This document shows positions 8,682-17,283 of a DNA stretch of 64,000 nt, piece after piece. How positions within the stretch are numbered: position 1 is the first letter of the stretch; every line of letters starts with the position of its first letter. The position numbers and the translations under genes are program-made. Source of the stretch: an uncultured Mesonia sp. (GTDB lineage Bacteria; Bacteroidota; Bacteroidia; Flavobacteriales; Flavobacteriaceae); contig CANMOY010000002.1 in assembly GCA_947499595.1 (NCBI GenBank), forward strand, positions 310,001 through 374,000. Reading direction: 5' to 3'. The notes below the pieces were generated by a model, which searched no databases, had not been told where the DNA came from, and saw only the letters and a program-made list of their open reading frames with translations.

Positions 8682-9674
8682 TTACTTGGCCATAGCTGGA
8701 TTAACCCAAGAGAAGTGGGTTATTTTTTCGCTGATGCGGATACGCTGATTAATACGCTCCATACGTGCAGGTAATTTCATCACAAAATCGCGTGCTTTTT
8801 CGGCCTCTTCACTTAAACCAGTTATTTTTTCAATATCCCAACGATTGATTAATCGACGCATAATATCCACATAATCTTGTCCTGTATAAACACCAATACG
8901 TTGTGCAGCCATAGAGAACTCATCAAAAGCACTGCCCAAAGAATCTCCTGCCTCACGTAAAAACATGGCCGGCATCACTATCTTATGCTTCATCATGTCT
9001 TTAAAAGCAATCATCATATTGCTTGGGTCTATTTTAAAAATTTCATTTACAAAAGAGCTATACGCGTTATAGTGTCTCATCTCGTCGCCACTAATTATTT
9101 TACACATCTTTGCCAGGGGTTTGTTTCCATAAGATTTGGCTAATTTTGCCACACGGTTATGCGAAACATAAGTAGCATATTCTTGAAAACTCGTATAAAC
9201 AAAATTTTTGTAAGGATCTTGATCGGTGCCTATATCAAAGCCATCGTTTATAAGGTGTTGGGTGGTTTGTTCAACCGCCTTCATATTTACTCGTCCAGAT
9301 AGGTATAAATATTTATTTAAAACGTCACCGTGTCTATTCTCTTCTCCTGTCCAGTATCTCACCCACTTTGACCAAGGTGTTCCACCTTCTTGCTGATTTA
9401 TGCCTTCTACATCCATAAGCCAAGATTCATAGGTAGGTAGAGCTTCCTCTGTAATAGTATCGCCTACCAATACTACCCAAAAATCGTAGGGCAGTTCTTT
9501 GGCTAACTCTCTAATTTCGGTAATCTCATCATAAAAATCGTCTGATTGTGAATTGGGTAAGAAATCGGTTGGTTGCCATATTTTTTCAACAGGAATTAGA
9601 AATTGATCGATAAAGCCGTCCACCTTATCTTCTAATTGCTGCATTACTTCTAATCGTATATTTTTTGTAGCCAT
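8682..9674 (-). CDS. Acyl-ACP desaturase (ferritin-like di-iron)
   Basis: Introduces a double bond into acyl-ACP using a di-iron centre, a fatty acid desaturase type 2 enzyme. The 330-residue protein shows the two iron-ligand motifs EENRHGDVLNKYL near 130 and ISGDEMRHYNAYSSF near 215, with TSFQEYATYVSH between them. It is transcribed with a 1-acylglycerol-3-phosphate acyltransferase gene just upstream (13 bp gap) and the HD gene downstream, so the cluster fits membrane lipid synthesis. Confidence 0.92.
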   Translation of the reverse strand: MATKNIRLEVMQQLEDKVDGFIDQFLIPVEKIWQPTDFLPNSQSDDFYDEITEIRELAKELPYDFWVVLVGDTITEEALPTYESWLMDVEGINQQEGGTPWSKWVRYWTGEENRHGDVLNKYLYLSGRVNMKAVEQTTQHLINDGFDIGTDQDPYKNFVYTSFQEYATYVSHNRVAKLAKSYGNKPLAKMCKIISGDEMRHYNAYSSFVNEIFKIDPSNMMIAFKDMMKHKIVMPAMFLREAGDSLGSAFDEFSMAAQRIGVYTGQDYVDIMRRLINRWDIEKITGLSEEAEKARDFVMKLPARMERINQRIRISEKITHFSWVNPAMAK

Positions 9675-9687
9675 GGCTTATTATTTT

Positions 9688-10422
9688 TTAGGTTATAATG
9701 TTTGAGGTGATGCTTGTTTCAGTTTTGGCCAGTAGAGTTTCAGCATCAAAGTCTTTAACGGCCAAAGGTTGGTGCACAGTACATTTTAAGTGTACCCCTA
9801 ATCCTAACGGGAAAGAACCATTTTTCACCAGTTTCCAAGAGTTGTTTATACTAACTGGCACCACTGTTGCTTCAGGGCAAAACTTAAACAACATTTTTAA
9901 TCCGTTAGGGGAGAATTTCTTGGGTATGCCCGTTTTACTTCTTGTGCCCTCTGGAAAAATCACAGCAGACCTATTGGTTTGATTTAGGTAAGTGGCAAAT
10001 TTTTTAATCTCAGGTAAGGCTTGCCTTGGGTTTTTTCGATCTATAAGAATTGAACCACCGTGCCTTAAGTTGTAAGATATACTGGGTATTCCTTTTCCTA
10101 GTTCTTTTTTACTGATGAACTTAGGATGTATTTTTTTCAAAAACCATACCAAGGGCGGTATATCGTAAGGACTTTGGTGATTGGCAACAATAATATAAGG
10201 TTTACCGCTAGGAAGTTCAAACTTGTTTTCAAAACTGATTCGGGTTCCTAAAATATGCAAACATTTAAGCAAACAGAAATTCAGATAGTCTACACTTTTT
10301 TTATGCGCCTGATAACCGAATACATTAAAACAAATCCATTGAATGGGATGAAAAACAACCAAGCATAAACCAAAGAAAAAATAATAAATAACCGATAGAG
10401 GATAGGATAAAATTTGTTTCAT
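9688..10422 (-). CDS. plsC: 1-acyl-sn-glycerol-3-phosphate acyltransferase
   Basis: Transfers an acyl chain to lysophosphatidic acid to form phosphatidic acid at the inner membrane. The 244-residue protein has a hydrophobic N-terminus (about 5-40), the HX4D catalytic motif VANHQSPYDIPPL near 82-88, the glycerol-phosphate binding FPEGTRSKTG near 155-164, and PVSINNSW after it. Length and motif spacing are normal. It heads the plsC-desaturase-HD run. Confidence 0.9.
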   Translation of the reverse strand: MKQILSYPLSVIYYFFFGLCLVVFHPIQWICFNVFGYQAHKKSVDYLNFCLLKCLHILGTRISFENKFELPSGKPYIIVANHQSPYDIPPLVWFLKKIHPKFISKKELGKGIPSISYNLRHGGSILIDRKNPRQALPEIKKFATYLNQTNRSAVIFPEGTRSKTGIPKKFSPNGLKMLFKFCPEATVVPVSINNSWKLVKNGSFPLGLGVHLKCTVHQPLAVKDFDAETLLAKTETSITSNIIT

Positions 10423-10500
10423 AATTATTACATGCGAAAACGCAAAAGTAACCTTATAATTACAAAGAAACCCATCAAATACTTAAAAGAATAATGCAAG

Positions 10501-10538
10501 CATAATAAAACAGCCGCCTCAAATAATGAAGCGGCTGC
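10501..10538 (-). terminator. Rho-independent terminator of the bacilliredoxin gene
   Basis: Arms CAGCCGC (10511-10517) and GCGGCTG (10531-10537), extended by partly paired bases, are followed on the minus strand by TTTTATTATG. It lies just downstream of the bacilliredoxin stop and insulates plsC. Confidence 0.8.
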
Positions 10539-10561
10539 AATTAAGTCTTGCTTATAAGCGA

Positions 10562-10972
10562 CTAGCAATAATCGTTATAGGCATCTTTTAAATTATCGGC
10601 AATCATTTCGGCGGGGCGCCCCTCAATATGATGTCTTTCTAACATGTGAACCAATTCTCCATCTTTAAATAAGGCAATAGCTGGAGAACTAGGAGGAAAA
10701 GGCACCATATGTGCTCTAGCTTTATCTGTAGCTTCTTTGTCAACCCCAGCAAATACAGTGGCCAAATGATCTGGCTTTTTACTGTTGTTTAAAGACATTT
10801 TAGCACCTGGTCTAGCATTGGCCGCAGCACAACCACAAACCGAGTTTACTACCAATAAAGTGGTTCCTTCTTTTTTTAATATAGCGTCTACATCTTGGGC
10901 ACTTTGTAATTCTTCAAAACCTTGGCTGGTTAACTCTTCGCGCATAGGTTTTATTAATTCTGCTGGATACAT
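10562..10972 (-). CDS. BrxA/BrxB-family bacilliredoxin
   Basis: A 136-residue thioredoxin-fold protein that removes bacillithiol or similar thiols from oxidised proteins. The hallmark CGC active-site motif is in VVNSVCGCAAANARPG near 47-50, and the C-terminal segment LERHHIEGR matches YphP/YqiW proteins. Length is normal. A TAnnTTTG-type box (TATATTTG, minus strand 10996-11003) lies 24 bp upstream of the start, suggesting a single-gene transcript ended by the hairpin at 10501-10538. Confidence 0.92.
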   Translation of the reverse strand: MYPAELIKPMREELTSQGFEELQSAQDVDAILKKEGTTLLVVNSVCGCAAANARPGAKMSLNNSKKPDHLATVFAGVDKEATDKARAHMVPFPPSSPAIALFKDGELVHMLERHHIEGRPAEMIADNLKDAYNDYC

Positions 10973-11041
10973 AGCTTTTATTTTTATTTGAACAGCAAAT
11001 ATACCAAATTCTAAATTACTATATCTCCTATTTGCTTTTCC

Positions 11042-11069
11042 TTGTTTTCTTTCTAATAGTTTATATTTG
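11042..11069 (+). promoter_or_regulatory. Flavobacterial-type promoter of the DjlA-like gene
   Basis: TTG at 11042-11044 and TATATTTG at 11062-11069 are separated by 17 bp, within the TTG-N17-23-TAnnTTTG rule for Flavobacterium. The gene starts 21 bp downstream. Confidence 0.6.
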
Positions 11070-11090
11070 TTTCTTTTTTAAAGTAAAATT

Positions 11091-11852
11091 ATGATAAAAT
11101 GGGTGTTGGCGGTGTTAGGTTTCCTTTACGGAAGATTTGGAGGAGCAATAGCCGGATTCTTTTTGGGTTCTATTTTAGATCGCATTTTTGGATCGGTTAA
11201 TGCGGGGCGATCTTCCTCTAAAGGTGATTTTGGCCGGTATTTTGAAAGCCGAAAAACTCAAGTTTCCCCTAAAGATTTTGAACTCAATTTATTAAGCCTT
11301 TGCTCTGTAATTATCAAGGCAGATGGTCGTGTAAATCAGCGTGAACTAGATTATGTAAGATCTTACTTTGTGCAAGCCTATGGTAAAGAACGCGCCAATG
11401 CAACATTTAAAACCTTTAATGAGGTAATTAAACACCGAAGCATAGATTTAGTGCGTATCTGTGCCTACATTAGAGCCCGAACGCGATATGAGGTACGCTT
11501 GCAAATTCTTCATTTTTTATTTGGTATTACGCAAGCCGATGGGCATATCTCAGCCGCAGAAATTTATCAGCTTAAGCGTATTGCAAGTCATTTTCAACTT
11601 ACCCAAAATGATTTTGAGAGCATCAAGGCTATGTTTGTTAATACTCACGATAGCAGTAGCGCCTATAAAATTCTTGAAATCGATAAATCGGCTAGCGATG
11701 CAGAAGTGAAAAAGGCGTTTAGGACCATGGCAAAAAAGTACCACCCAGATAAATTGGTGGGAATGGATGAAGCTTATAAAAAAGGCGCTCAAGAAAAATT
11801 TATGCGCGTGCAACAAGCTTATGAACAAATTCAAAAAGAAAGAGGACTTTAA
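11091..11852 (+). CDS. djlA: DjlA-like co-chaperone with TerB and J domains
   Basis: A 253-residue membrane-anchored DnaK partner. A Gly-rich hydrophobic N-terminal segment (residues 1-30, VLGFLYGRFGGAIAGFFLGS) precedes a TerB-like helical domain at about 55-180 (VIIKADGRVNQRELDYVRSY and a second ITQADGHISAAEIYQL). The C-terminal J domain (about 188-253) has the HPD motif in KKYHPDKL. This order is that of DjlA. It is convergent with the thioredoxin-like gene, with only 2 bp between the stops. Confidence 0.9.
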   Translation: MIKWVLAVLGFLYGRFGGAIAGFFLGSILDRIFGSVNAGRSSSKGDFGRYFESRKTQVSPKDFELNLLSLCSVIIKADGRVNQRELDYVRSYFVQAYGKERANATFKTFNEVIKHRSIDLVRICAYIRARTRYEVRLQILHFLFGITQADGHISAAEIYQLKRIASHFQLTQNDFESIKAMFVNTHDSSSAYKILEIDKSASDAEVKKAFRTMAKKYHPDKLVGMDEAYKKGAQEKFMRVQQAYEQIQKERGL

Positions 11853-11854
11853 CC

Positions 11855-12325
11855 CTATAGAATGTTAAGAAGTTGTTTGGGGGTATAATAACTAAAGAGG
11901 CGTTGCTTTAGCCTGAAACTTTGGTCTAAAATAAGCGTAGCGGGAAGGGTTATTCCTTTTTCAGGTTGGTTGATGAATAGCTTTGCTAATTCATGTACAG
12001 CATTTTGCTTGGAATTGACTTCGGTATTATAAAACCATTGTTGATCAAAAAATATAGGCTGGGTGTTATTTAAATCCATTCGCACAGCATAATAGTTTTT
12101 ATTTAGTTGTTTAATGACCTCAGGGTTTTGAAAGGCTACCCGATCAATTTTTTTACAATAAACGCACCACTCGGCTTCAAAAAACACAAAAACAGGTTTA
12201 GGTTTTTTGGCTAAAGTTTGGTCGAGTTCTTCCCAAGTCTTCCAGTTTATTTGTTCTTTTTCTTGCGCAAAATTGGCGGTGGTACTTAGAAAAAATCCGT
12301 AAAGAAAAACAATAATATATCGCAT
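11855..12325 (-). CDS. Secreted thioredoxin-like protein
   Basis: A 156-residue protein with an N-terminal signal peptide (about 1-20) and a thioredoxin fold. The redox motif is FEAEWCVYCKKID (CxxC) near 50-56, followed by the YYAVRMDLN strand and a LPATLILD segment with the cis-Pro position. It probably acts in the periplasm as a reductase or disulfide isomerase. No partner such as DsbD is adjacent. It lies downstream of the TonB receptor gene with an 87-bp gap and could share its transcript. Confidence 0.8.
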   Translation of the reverse strand: MRYIIVFLYGFFLSTTANFAQEKEQINWKTWEELDQTLAKKPKPVFVFFEAEWCVYCKKIDRVAFQNPEVIKQLNKNYYAVRMDLNNTQPIFFDQQWFYNTEVNSKQNAVHELAKLFINQPEKGITLPATLILDQSFRLKQRLFSYYTPKQLLNIL

Positions 12326-12412
12326 AGTTAATCGAATTTAAAAAGAACCCGTGGTATAGGTATAAATATATGGCTAAAAAAAATACCTCGAAAAACGGGT
12401 TCTCGGTGTTGA

Positions 12413-14764
12413 TTAAAAATCACCAAAACGCAAGCCTATGAAATAGGTTCGTGGCAGGGCCGGACCGTAAATATAATCGGAGTCACGGGTTGGTCCTTGA
12501 TCAAAATCGTCTTGGTAGGCATTAAAAACATTTTTTATCCCACCACTAAGTTCTACGTGAAATCTTGGGTTTATATCAAAGTGATAGGTGATTTTACTGC
12601 CCAAATCAAAGAAAGATTCAGATTGGTTTAAGTGTATGAACCCTGTATTACTTACAACTCGAGGTACCAGCATGCTTCCGGTGTAGGTTCCCGTTACATC
12701 TAATCGTGTTGATGGCAATAACTGCCAATTGGCATTTAAAAAGCCATAAACGTCTGGTGCGCGCACAAACTGCTTGGTGAATACTGTATTTTCTTGGGGA
12801 GTATTGGGGTCGGCTTCAAATAATACTTGTGCATTTTTGTATCGCGATTCTTGAACGGTAGCGCCTAATTGAAGATAAAAGTCTTTACTGGGCGAAATAC
12901 TAAATTCTGTATTGATACCTTTTACCTGCGCCCCTTCACCGTTTCTGGTTTCCTCTAAAATTGATCCGTTTGGTAAAGAGCTTCCGGTGCTTACTATGGT
13001 AAACGGATTATTGATTTGTGTATAAAAGCCTTCAATAAGGAAATTGGTTTGCACCTTTTTAAAATTTTTGGTGTAATTAAACGATGCAGTATAAGCATTA
13101 GAGTATTCGCTTTCTAGCGCATCAGATAGTATTACAAATTGAGGCTCTCCTCCTACAGAAGAAACATGTAAATCTTCATTAAAGGCTTGTGGGGCTCTAA
13201 AACCTCGCGCGTAGCCACCCCTAAATTGAAGATTGGCATTAAAATCGTACAATAGGGTTAAGCGTGGGTTGATTTCGGTTTGAGTAAAATCGGCTTCTCG
13301 ACGAATATTGGCTAGCGTGTATAGTCCTGTTAAAGCAACGTGATCTAATCGAGCCCCAATTAACGTAGTGATTTTTTGTGTCGGTTTCCATTCCAGTTGA
13401 CTATAGATACTGTAATTATTTACCTGTTGGTCGATAAGTCGGTTGTAGCCATTAATTGCATCTTGAGTATCATTACGCTGATACTCAATACCTGTAGTTA
13501 ATTTGTTTTCATCGTTAAAAGCATATACGTGTTTGGTTCCTGCCACCAAGGCTATATCTTTTGTGTTACCAAAAGCATTGTTGGCCGCAATAGAATCTGC
13601 ATAAGTTCTGCCTCCACCCAGTCCGCCATAAAAGCTTTCTCTATCGGTATGTTGCATAGAGATATAGCCTGTAAATTCATGTTTGTAATCTTTAGAAAAT
13701 TGTTGGTAATCTGCACCTGCAAATAGGGTGTTGTGGTCTAACTCTTCGGTTATGTCGGTGAATTGTGGAGCTAGATTTAGTCGGTCTCCGCCTCGACGGT
13801 ATTCACGAATGGCAGTAAAGTCTATACCAATGCGGTTGTATTCGTTTGTTTTTAAAAATGCCTTAGTACCAAAACTGGTATTGGTTAAGGCTGTAATTTC
13901 AGTAAAACCATCTTGATCGGCATCATAAGACTGTCTATCTCGCGAAGTACCAAAAATACTTAAACCGCTGTTGAGGTCGTCGCTAACGATAGAGGCACTT
14001 GCATTGATAACTCGGTCTGTGCTTTTGGCGTCTATAGAAGCAAAATCGGTTTGCACCTCCCATTGATTCAATACCGGATCTTTAGTAATAACATTCACTG
14101 TTCCTGCAATAGCATTGGCTCCAAATAGAGCCGAACCTCCGCTGCGTACTACCTCTACTCGATCTATAATACTTACGGGAATTTGTTCAAGACCATAAAC
14201 ACCGTTTAAGGCACTAAAAACAGGGCGGCTGTTGACCAATATTTGTGTGTATTCGCCACCCAAACCATTCAATCGAACTTGCGTGAAGCCACAATTTTGG
14301 CAGTTGGTCTCTACGCGAACGCCGGGTTGAAAATTTAGACCATCGGCCAATGATATTGACTGGGTGGCTCTAAAAATTTTATTGCTTATAACATTAACTA
14401 TAACAGGCGTTTCTTTTTTACTAATACGATTACGAGTAGCACTAACCACAACTTGGTCTAAGCCTAACAAATCCGCTTCAAGCGAAATATGTAGCTTTTT
14501 TGCATTCTTATTATCTATATCTATAGCAATCTCTTGGGTTTTAAAACCAATTGCTTGCACCTTTAATTTGTGTTGACCAGGGGTTAAATGGAGTTCAAAG
14601 TTACCTTGCAAGTCGGTTGCGGTTCCAATTGATTGATTCAATACGCTTACGTTTGCAAAGGCTACTCCTTCCTCTTGATGAAGTATCTCACCTTGAAGCT
14701 TGACTTTTTCTTGACACCAAACATTAAAGCTAAGCAGGCAAAACAATAAGCTAATCTTTTTCAT
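12413..14764 (-). CDS. TonB-dependent outer-membrane receptor
   Basis: A 783-residue receptor: signal peptide (1-17), carboxypeptidase-D-like domain (about 20-100), plug domain (about 115-225) and 22-strand barrel to the terminal aromatic (ending FIGLRFGDF). The plug contains ETNCQNCGFTQVRLNGLGG with a conserved Cys pair, then GSALFGANAIAGTVNVIT. It diverges from a DtxR/MntR repressor and metal ABC importer genes, and a motif copy overlaps its promoter, so it probably imports a metal or metal chelate. Iron or haem cannot be excluded. Confidence 0.9.
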   Translation of the reverse strand: MKKISLLFCLLSFNVWCQEKVKLQGEILHQEEGVAFANVSVLNQSIGTATDLQGNFELHLTPGQHKLKVQAIGFKTQEIAIDIDNKNAKKLHISLEADLLGLDQVVVSATRNRISKKETPVIVNVISNKIFRATQSISLADGLNFQPGVRVETNCQNCGFTQVRLNGLGGEYTQILVNSRPVFSALNGVYGLEQIPVSIIDRVEVVRSGGSALFGANAIAGTVNVITKDPVLNQWEVQTDFASIDAKSTDRVINASASIVSDDLNSGLSIFGTSRDRQSYDADQDGFTEITALTNTSFGTKAFLKTNEYNRIGIDFTAIREYRRGGDRLNLAPQFTDITEELDHNTLFAGADYQQFSKDYKHEFTGYISMQHTDRESFYGGLGGGRTYADSIAANNAFGNTKDIALVAGTKHVYAFNDENKLTTGIEYQRNDTQDAINGYNRLIDQQVNNYSIYSQLEWKPTQKITTLIGARLDHVALTGLYTLANIRREADFTQTEINPRLTLLYDFNANLQFRGGYARGFRAPQAFNEDLHVSSVGGEPQFVILSDALESEYSNAYTASFNYTKNFKKVQTNFLIEGFYTQINNPFTIVSTGSSLPNGSILEETRNGEGAQVKGINTEFSISPSKDFYLQLGATVQESRYKNAQVLFEADPNTPQENTVFTKQFVRAPDVYGFLNANWQLLPSTRLDVTGTYTGSMLVPRVVSNTGFIHLNQSESFFDLGSKITYHFDINPRFHVELSGGIKNVFNAYQDDFDQGPTRDSDYIYGPALPRTYFIGLRFGDF

Positions 14765-14787
14765 TTTAATCCCGTTTAATAAAATTT

Positions 14788-14807
14788 TTAGGCAAAGCTA
14801 AATAATT
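14788..14807. promoter_or_regulatory. Candidate MntR/DtxR operator at the TonB receptor promoter
   Basis: TTAGGCAAAGCTAAATAATT carries inverted arms TTAG-N6-CTAA. Its complement includes TAGCTTTG, a TAnnTTTG-type -7 box for the TonB receptor gene (start at 14764). A regulator bound here would cover the promoter. A near copy lies at 14861-14880. Confidence 0.6.
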
Positions 14808-14860
14808 TTTATAAAACCCTTAAATTTAATCTTATTTTTTATTTGTATTGTAGAATAAAA

Positions 14861-14880
14861 TTAGGGTAAGCTAAATTATT
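14861..14880. promoter_or_regulatory. Candidate MntR/DtxR operator at the mntR promoter
   Basis: TTAGGGTAAGCTAAATTATT differs from the copy at 14788-14807 at only three positions and lies in the same orientation. It sits just upstream of TAACTTTG (14899-14906), the likely -7 box of the regulator gene, so it would overlap the -33 region and allow autorepression. Confidence 0.6.
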
Positions 14881-14925
14881 ATTTGGGTAAATAAAATGTA
14901 ACTTTGTAGATTATAAATATTTTGT

Positions 14926-15609
14926 ATGTATTCTCAATCTGAAGAAAATTATCTCAAGGCGATATATCATCTTGAGGAATCCAGTGAAAAGGGGGTTTCT
15001 ACCAGTAAATTGTCTGAAGAATTACAGACCAAAGCGGCTTCGGTTACCGAGATGTTAAAACGTCTCGCCGAAAAAAAATTGGTAAATTATCAAAAGTATT
15101 ATGGCGTGTCATTAACCCCTGAGGGTAAATCATGGGCATTGGCTATCATCAGAAAACATAGGTTGTGGGAGTATTTCTTGGTAGAGTGTTTAAACTTTAA
15201 CTGGGATGAGGTACACGAGGTAGCCGAACAATTAGAACATATACAATCTAAAAAATTAGTAGAAGAACTCGATTGTTTTTTAGGTAGACCTAGTTTTGAT
15301 CCGCACGGCGACCCTATTCCTAATGCTGCTGGAGTATTGCCCGAATTTAAAAAGCGTCGCTTAAGCGAATTCAAAGTAGGAGATACCTTAATATGCAAAG
15401 GTTTTAGCGATGCCTCTTCTTCCTTTTTACAATTTTTAGATCAGCATAAAATAGGATTAGACACACTTGTAAGCATTAAAAGTATTCAGGAGTTTGATGA
15501 AAGTATGTTGGTAAAGGTGCGCAAGAGTGAAATAATGTTATCTAAAACCGCCACTCAAAACATTTTCGTGGAGAAAAATAAAGAAAGCAAAATAAAAGAA
15601 AAAGTATGA
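14926..15609 (+). CDS. mntR: DtxR/MntR-family metal-dependent repressor
   Basis: A 227-residue regulator. The winged helix (1-70) begins YSQSEENYLKAIYHL and contains KAASVTEMLKRLAEK. The metal-binding dimerisation domain (about 72-140) has HEVAEQLEHIQSKKL and FDPHGDPIP, both family signatures. A C-terminal FeoA/SH3-like domain (about 150-215) starts SEFKVGDTLICKGF. It would sense Mn2+ or Fe2+ and repress uptake. Its stop overlaps the start of the solute-binding protein gene (ATGA), so regulator and importer are one operon. Confidence 0.92.
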   Translation: MYSQSEENYLKAIYHLEESSEKGVSTSKLSEELQTKAASVTEMLKRLAEKKLVNYQKYYGVSLTPEGKSWALAIIRKHRLWEYFLVECLNFNWDEVHEVAEQLEHIQSKKLVEELDCFLGRPSFDPHGDPIPNAAGVLPEFKKRRLSEFKVGDTLICKGFSDASSSFLQFLDQHKIGLDTLVSIKSIQEFDESMLVKVRKSEIMLSKTATQNIFVEKNKESKIKEKV

Positions 15610-16526
15610 AGGTGATACAAAAAATAGGAGTTGCGCTAGTGGTACTGATTTGTTTTGGGAGTTGTAAAAATCAAAATCAAAATCAAAACTGGAAATTACA
15701 AGTGGTAACCACCACCACAATGATCACCGATTTAGCCAAGCAAATTGGTGGCGAAGCTATAGAGGTTAAAGGTTTAATGGGGGCAGGGGTCGATCCGCAT
15801 CTTTATAAAGCTAGTGCGGGAGACGTAACCAAACTTACCCAAGCCGATGTTGTCTTTTATAATGGGCTTCACTTAGAAGGGAAATTAGTGGATGTATTTG
15901 AAAAAATGCAACAGCAGACCAATACTGTAGCTCTTTCAAAAGCTATAGACAAAAAGAAACTTATCGGTTCTGAGTATTTTGCCTCTAATTTTGATCCGCA
16001 TATTTGGTTTAATATAGGTTACTGGAAGTTGATAACCCAACAACTCACAAAAGAACTTTGTCGCTTAGATCCAGACAATCAAAAATTATTTAAAAAAAAT
16101 GAGGAGCTTTATTTGGCGCAATTAGATGAGCTAGAGCAACAGATCAAAGCCAAAATTGCAACTTTACCCAAAGACAAACGTATTTTAGTTACGGCCCACG
16201 ATGCTTTTAATTATTTTGGTGAAGCCTATGGTTTTCAAGTGGTAGGATTGCAAGGTCTTTCAACCGCCACAGAAGCTGGAGTGCAAGACGTACAAAATCT
16301 AGCACAATTTATAATCGATAAAAGAGTGAAAGCCATATTTATAGAAAGTAGTGTGCCCAAACGAACGATTGAAGCTTTGCAAAAGGCGGTTCAAGCCGAA
16401 GGTTTTGAGGTCGCTATAGGCGGAACTCTTTATTCTGATGCACTGGGTAATCCAGGTACACCAGAAGGTAACTATTTAGGTATGTTTACTTATAATGTAA
16501 ATACTATTGTAGACGCTCTAAAGTAA
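15606..16526 (+). CDS. Metal ABC transporter substrate-binding lipoprotein (TroA/MntC/ZnuA family)
   Basis: A 306-residue cluster A-I binding protein. The lipobox ICFGSC gives lipidated Cys20. Likely metal ligands are the His of VDPHLYK, the His of FDPHIWF, the His of VTAHDAF and the Asp of LYSDALG, a His3-Asp set found in Mn and Zn binders. There is no long His-rich loop, which slightly favours manganese. It is encoded between mntR and the ATPase gene, and its stop abuts the next ATG. Confidence 0.9.
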   Translation: MKVIQKIGVALVVLICFGSCKNQNQNQNWKLQVVTTTTMITDLAKQIGGEAIEVKGLMGAGVDPHLYKASAGDVTKLTQADVVFYNGLHLEGKLVDVFEKMQQQTNTVALSKAIDKKKLIGSEYFASNFDPHIWFNIGYWKLITQQLTKELCRLDPDNQKLFKKNEELYLAQLDELEQQIKAKIATLPKDKRILVTAHDAFNYFGEAYGFQVVGLQGLSTATEAGVQDVQNLAQFIIDKRVKAIFIESSVPKRTIEALQKAVQAEGFEVAIGGTLYSDALGNPGTPEGNYLGMFTYNVNTIVDALK

Positions 16527-17273
16527 ATGAATGTGAAAAACGAGAAACTAGCCATAAAAATAGACGACCTTACGGTGGCCTATGACTACAAACCCGTACT
16601 TTGGGATATCGATTTAAAAATTCCCGAAGGGGTGCTAATGGCTATCGTAGGTCCGAATGGTGCGGGTAAATCTACACTTATTAAAGCTATTTTGGGTATT
16701 ATAAAACCCATCGCGGGCAGTGTCAAGATATTTGGTAAACCCTATAAAACCCAACGCGCAAAGGTAGCCTATGTGCCGCAAAAAGGAACGGTAGATTGGG
16801 ATTTTCCTACAACTGCTCTTGATGTGGTCATGATGGGAACTTACGGTAGCTTAGGCTGGATAAAACGCCCTGGGCAAGCGCAAAGAAAATCGGCTTTAGA
16901 GGCTTTGGAAAAAGTAGGAATGCTTGCTTTTAAAAACCGACAAATAAGTCAACTATCTGGCGGACAACAACAGCGTATTTTTCTAGCGAGAGCATTGGTG
17001 CAAAACGCGAGTATATATTTTATGGATGAGCCCTTTCAAGGTGTAGATGCGACAACCGAAAGAGCTATAATTAAAATTCTTAAAGAATTGCGCGATGCGG
17101 GAAAAACATTAATTGTAGTGCACCACGATTTACAAACCGTACCCGAGTATTTCAATTGGGTTACCTTTTTAAATGTTAAAGGAATAGCATCGGGTCCTGT
17201 AAAAGATATCTTTAACGATGATAACTTAACCAAAACCTACGGAATTAACTATAAAGTAGCCATCAATCCGTAA
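16527..17273 (+). CDS. Metal ABC transporter ATP-binding protein
   Basis: The 248-residue ATPase of the metal importer. It shows Walker [17 protein letters not shown] near 43, the Q-loop [13 protein letters not shown] typical of Mn/Zn transporters, signature [15 protein letters not shown], Walker [13 protein letters not shown] and the H-loop VVHHDLQT. It starts directly after the stop of the binding protein gene. Confidence 0.93.
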   Translation: MNVKNEKLAIKIDDLTVAYDYKPVLWDIDLKIPEGVLMAIVGPNGAGKSTLIKAILGIIKPIAGSVKIFGKPYKTQRAKVAYVPQKGTVDWDFPTTALDVVMMGTYGSLGWIKRPGQAQRKSALEALEKVGMLAFKNRQISQLSGGQQQRIFLARALVQNASIYFMDEPFQGVDATTERAIIKILKELRDAGKTLIVVHHDLQTVPEYFNWVTFLNVKGIASGPVKDIFNDDNLTKTYGINYKVAINP

Positions 17274-17283
17274 AGGCAAAAAA

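Noticed and set aside
14765..14925. A riboswitch in the TonB receptor/mntR spacer.
   Set aside because: The spacer is only 161 bp, shared by two genes, and filled by the twin operator motif; no cobalamin-type or manganese-type conserved core is seen.
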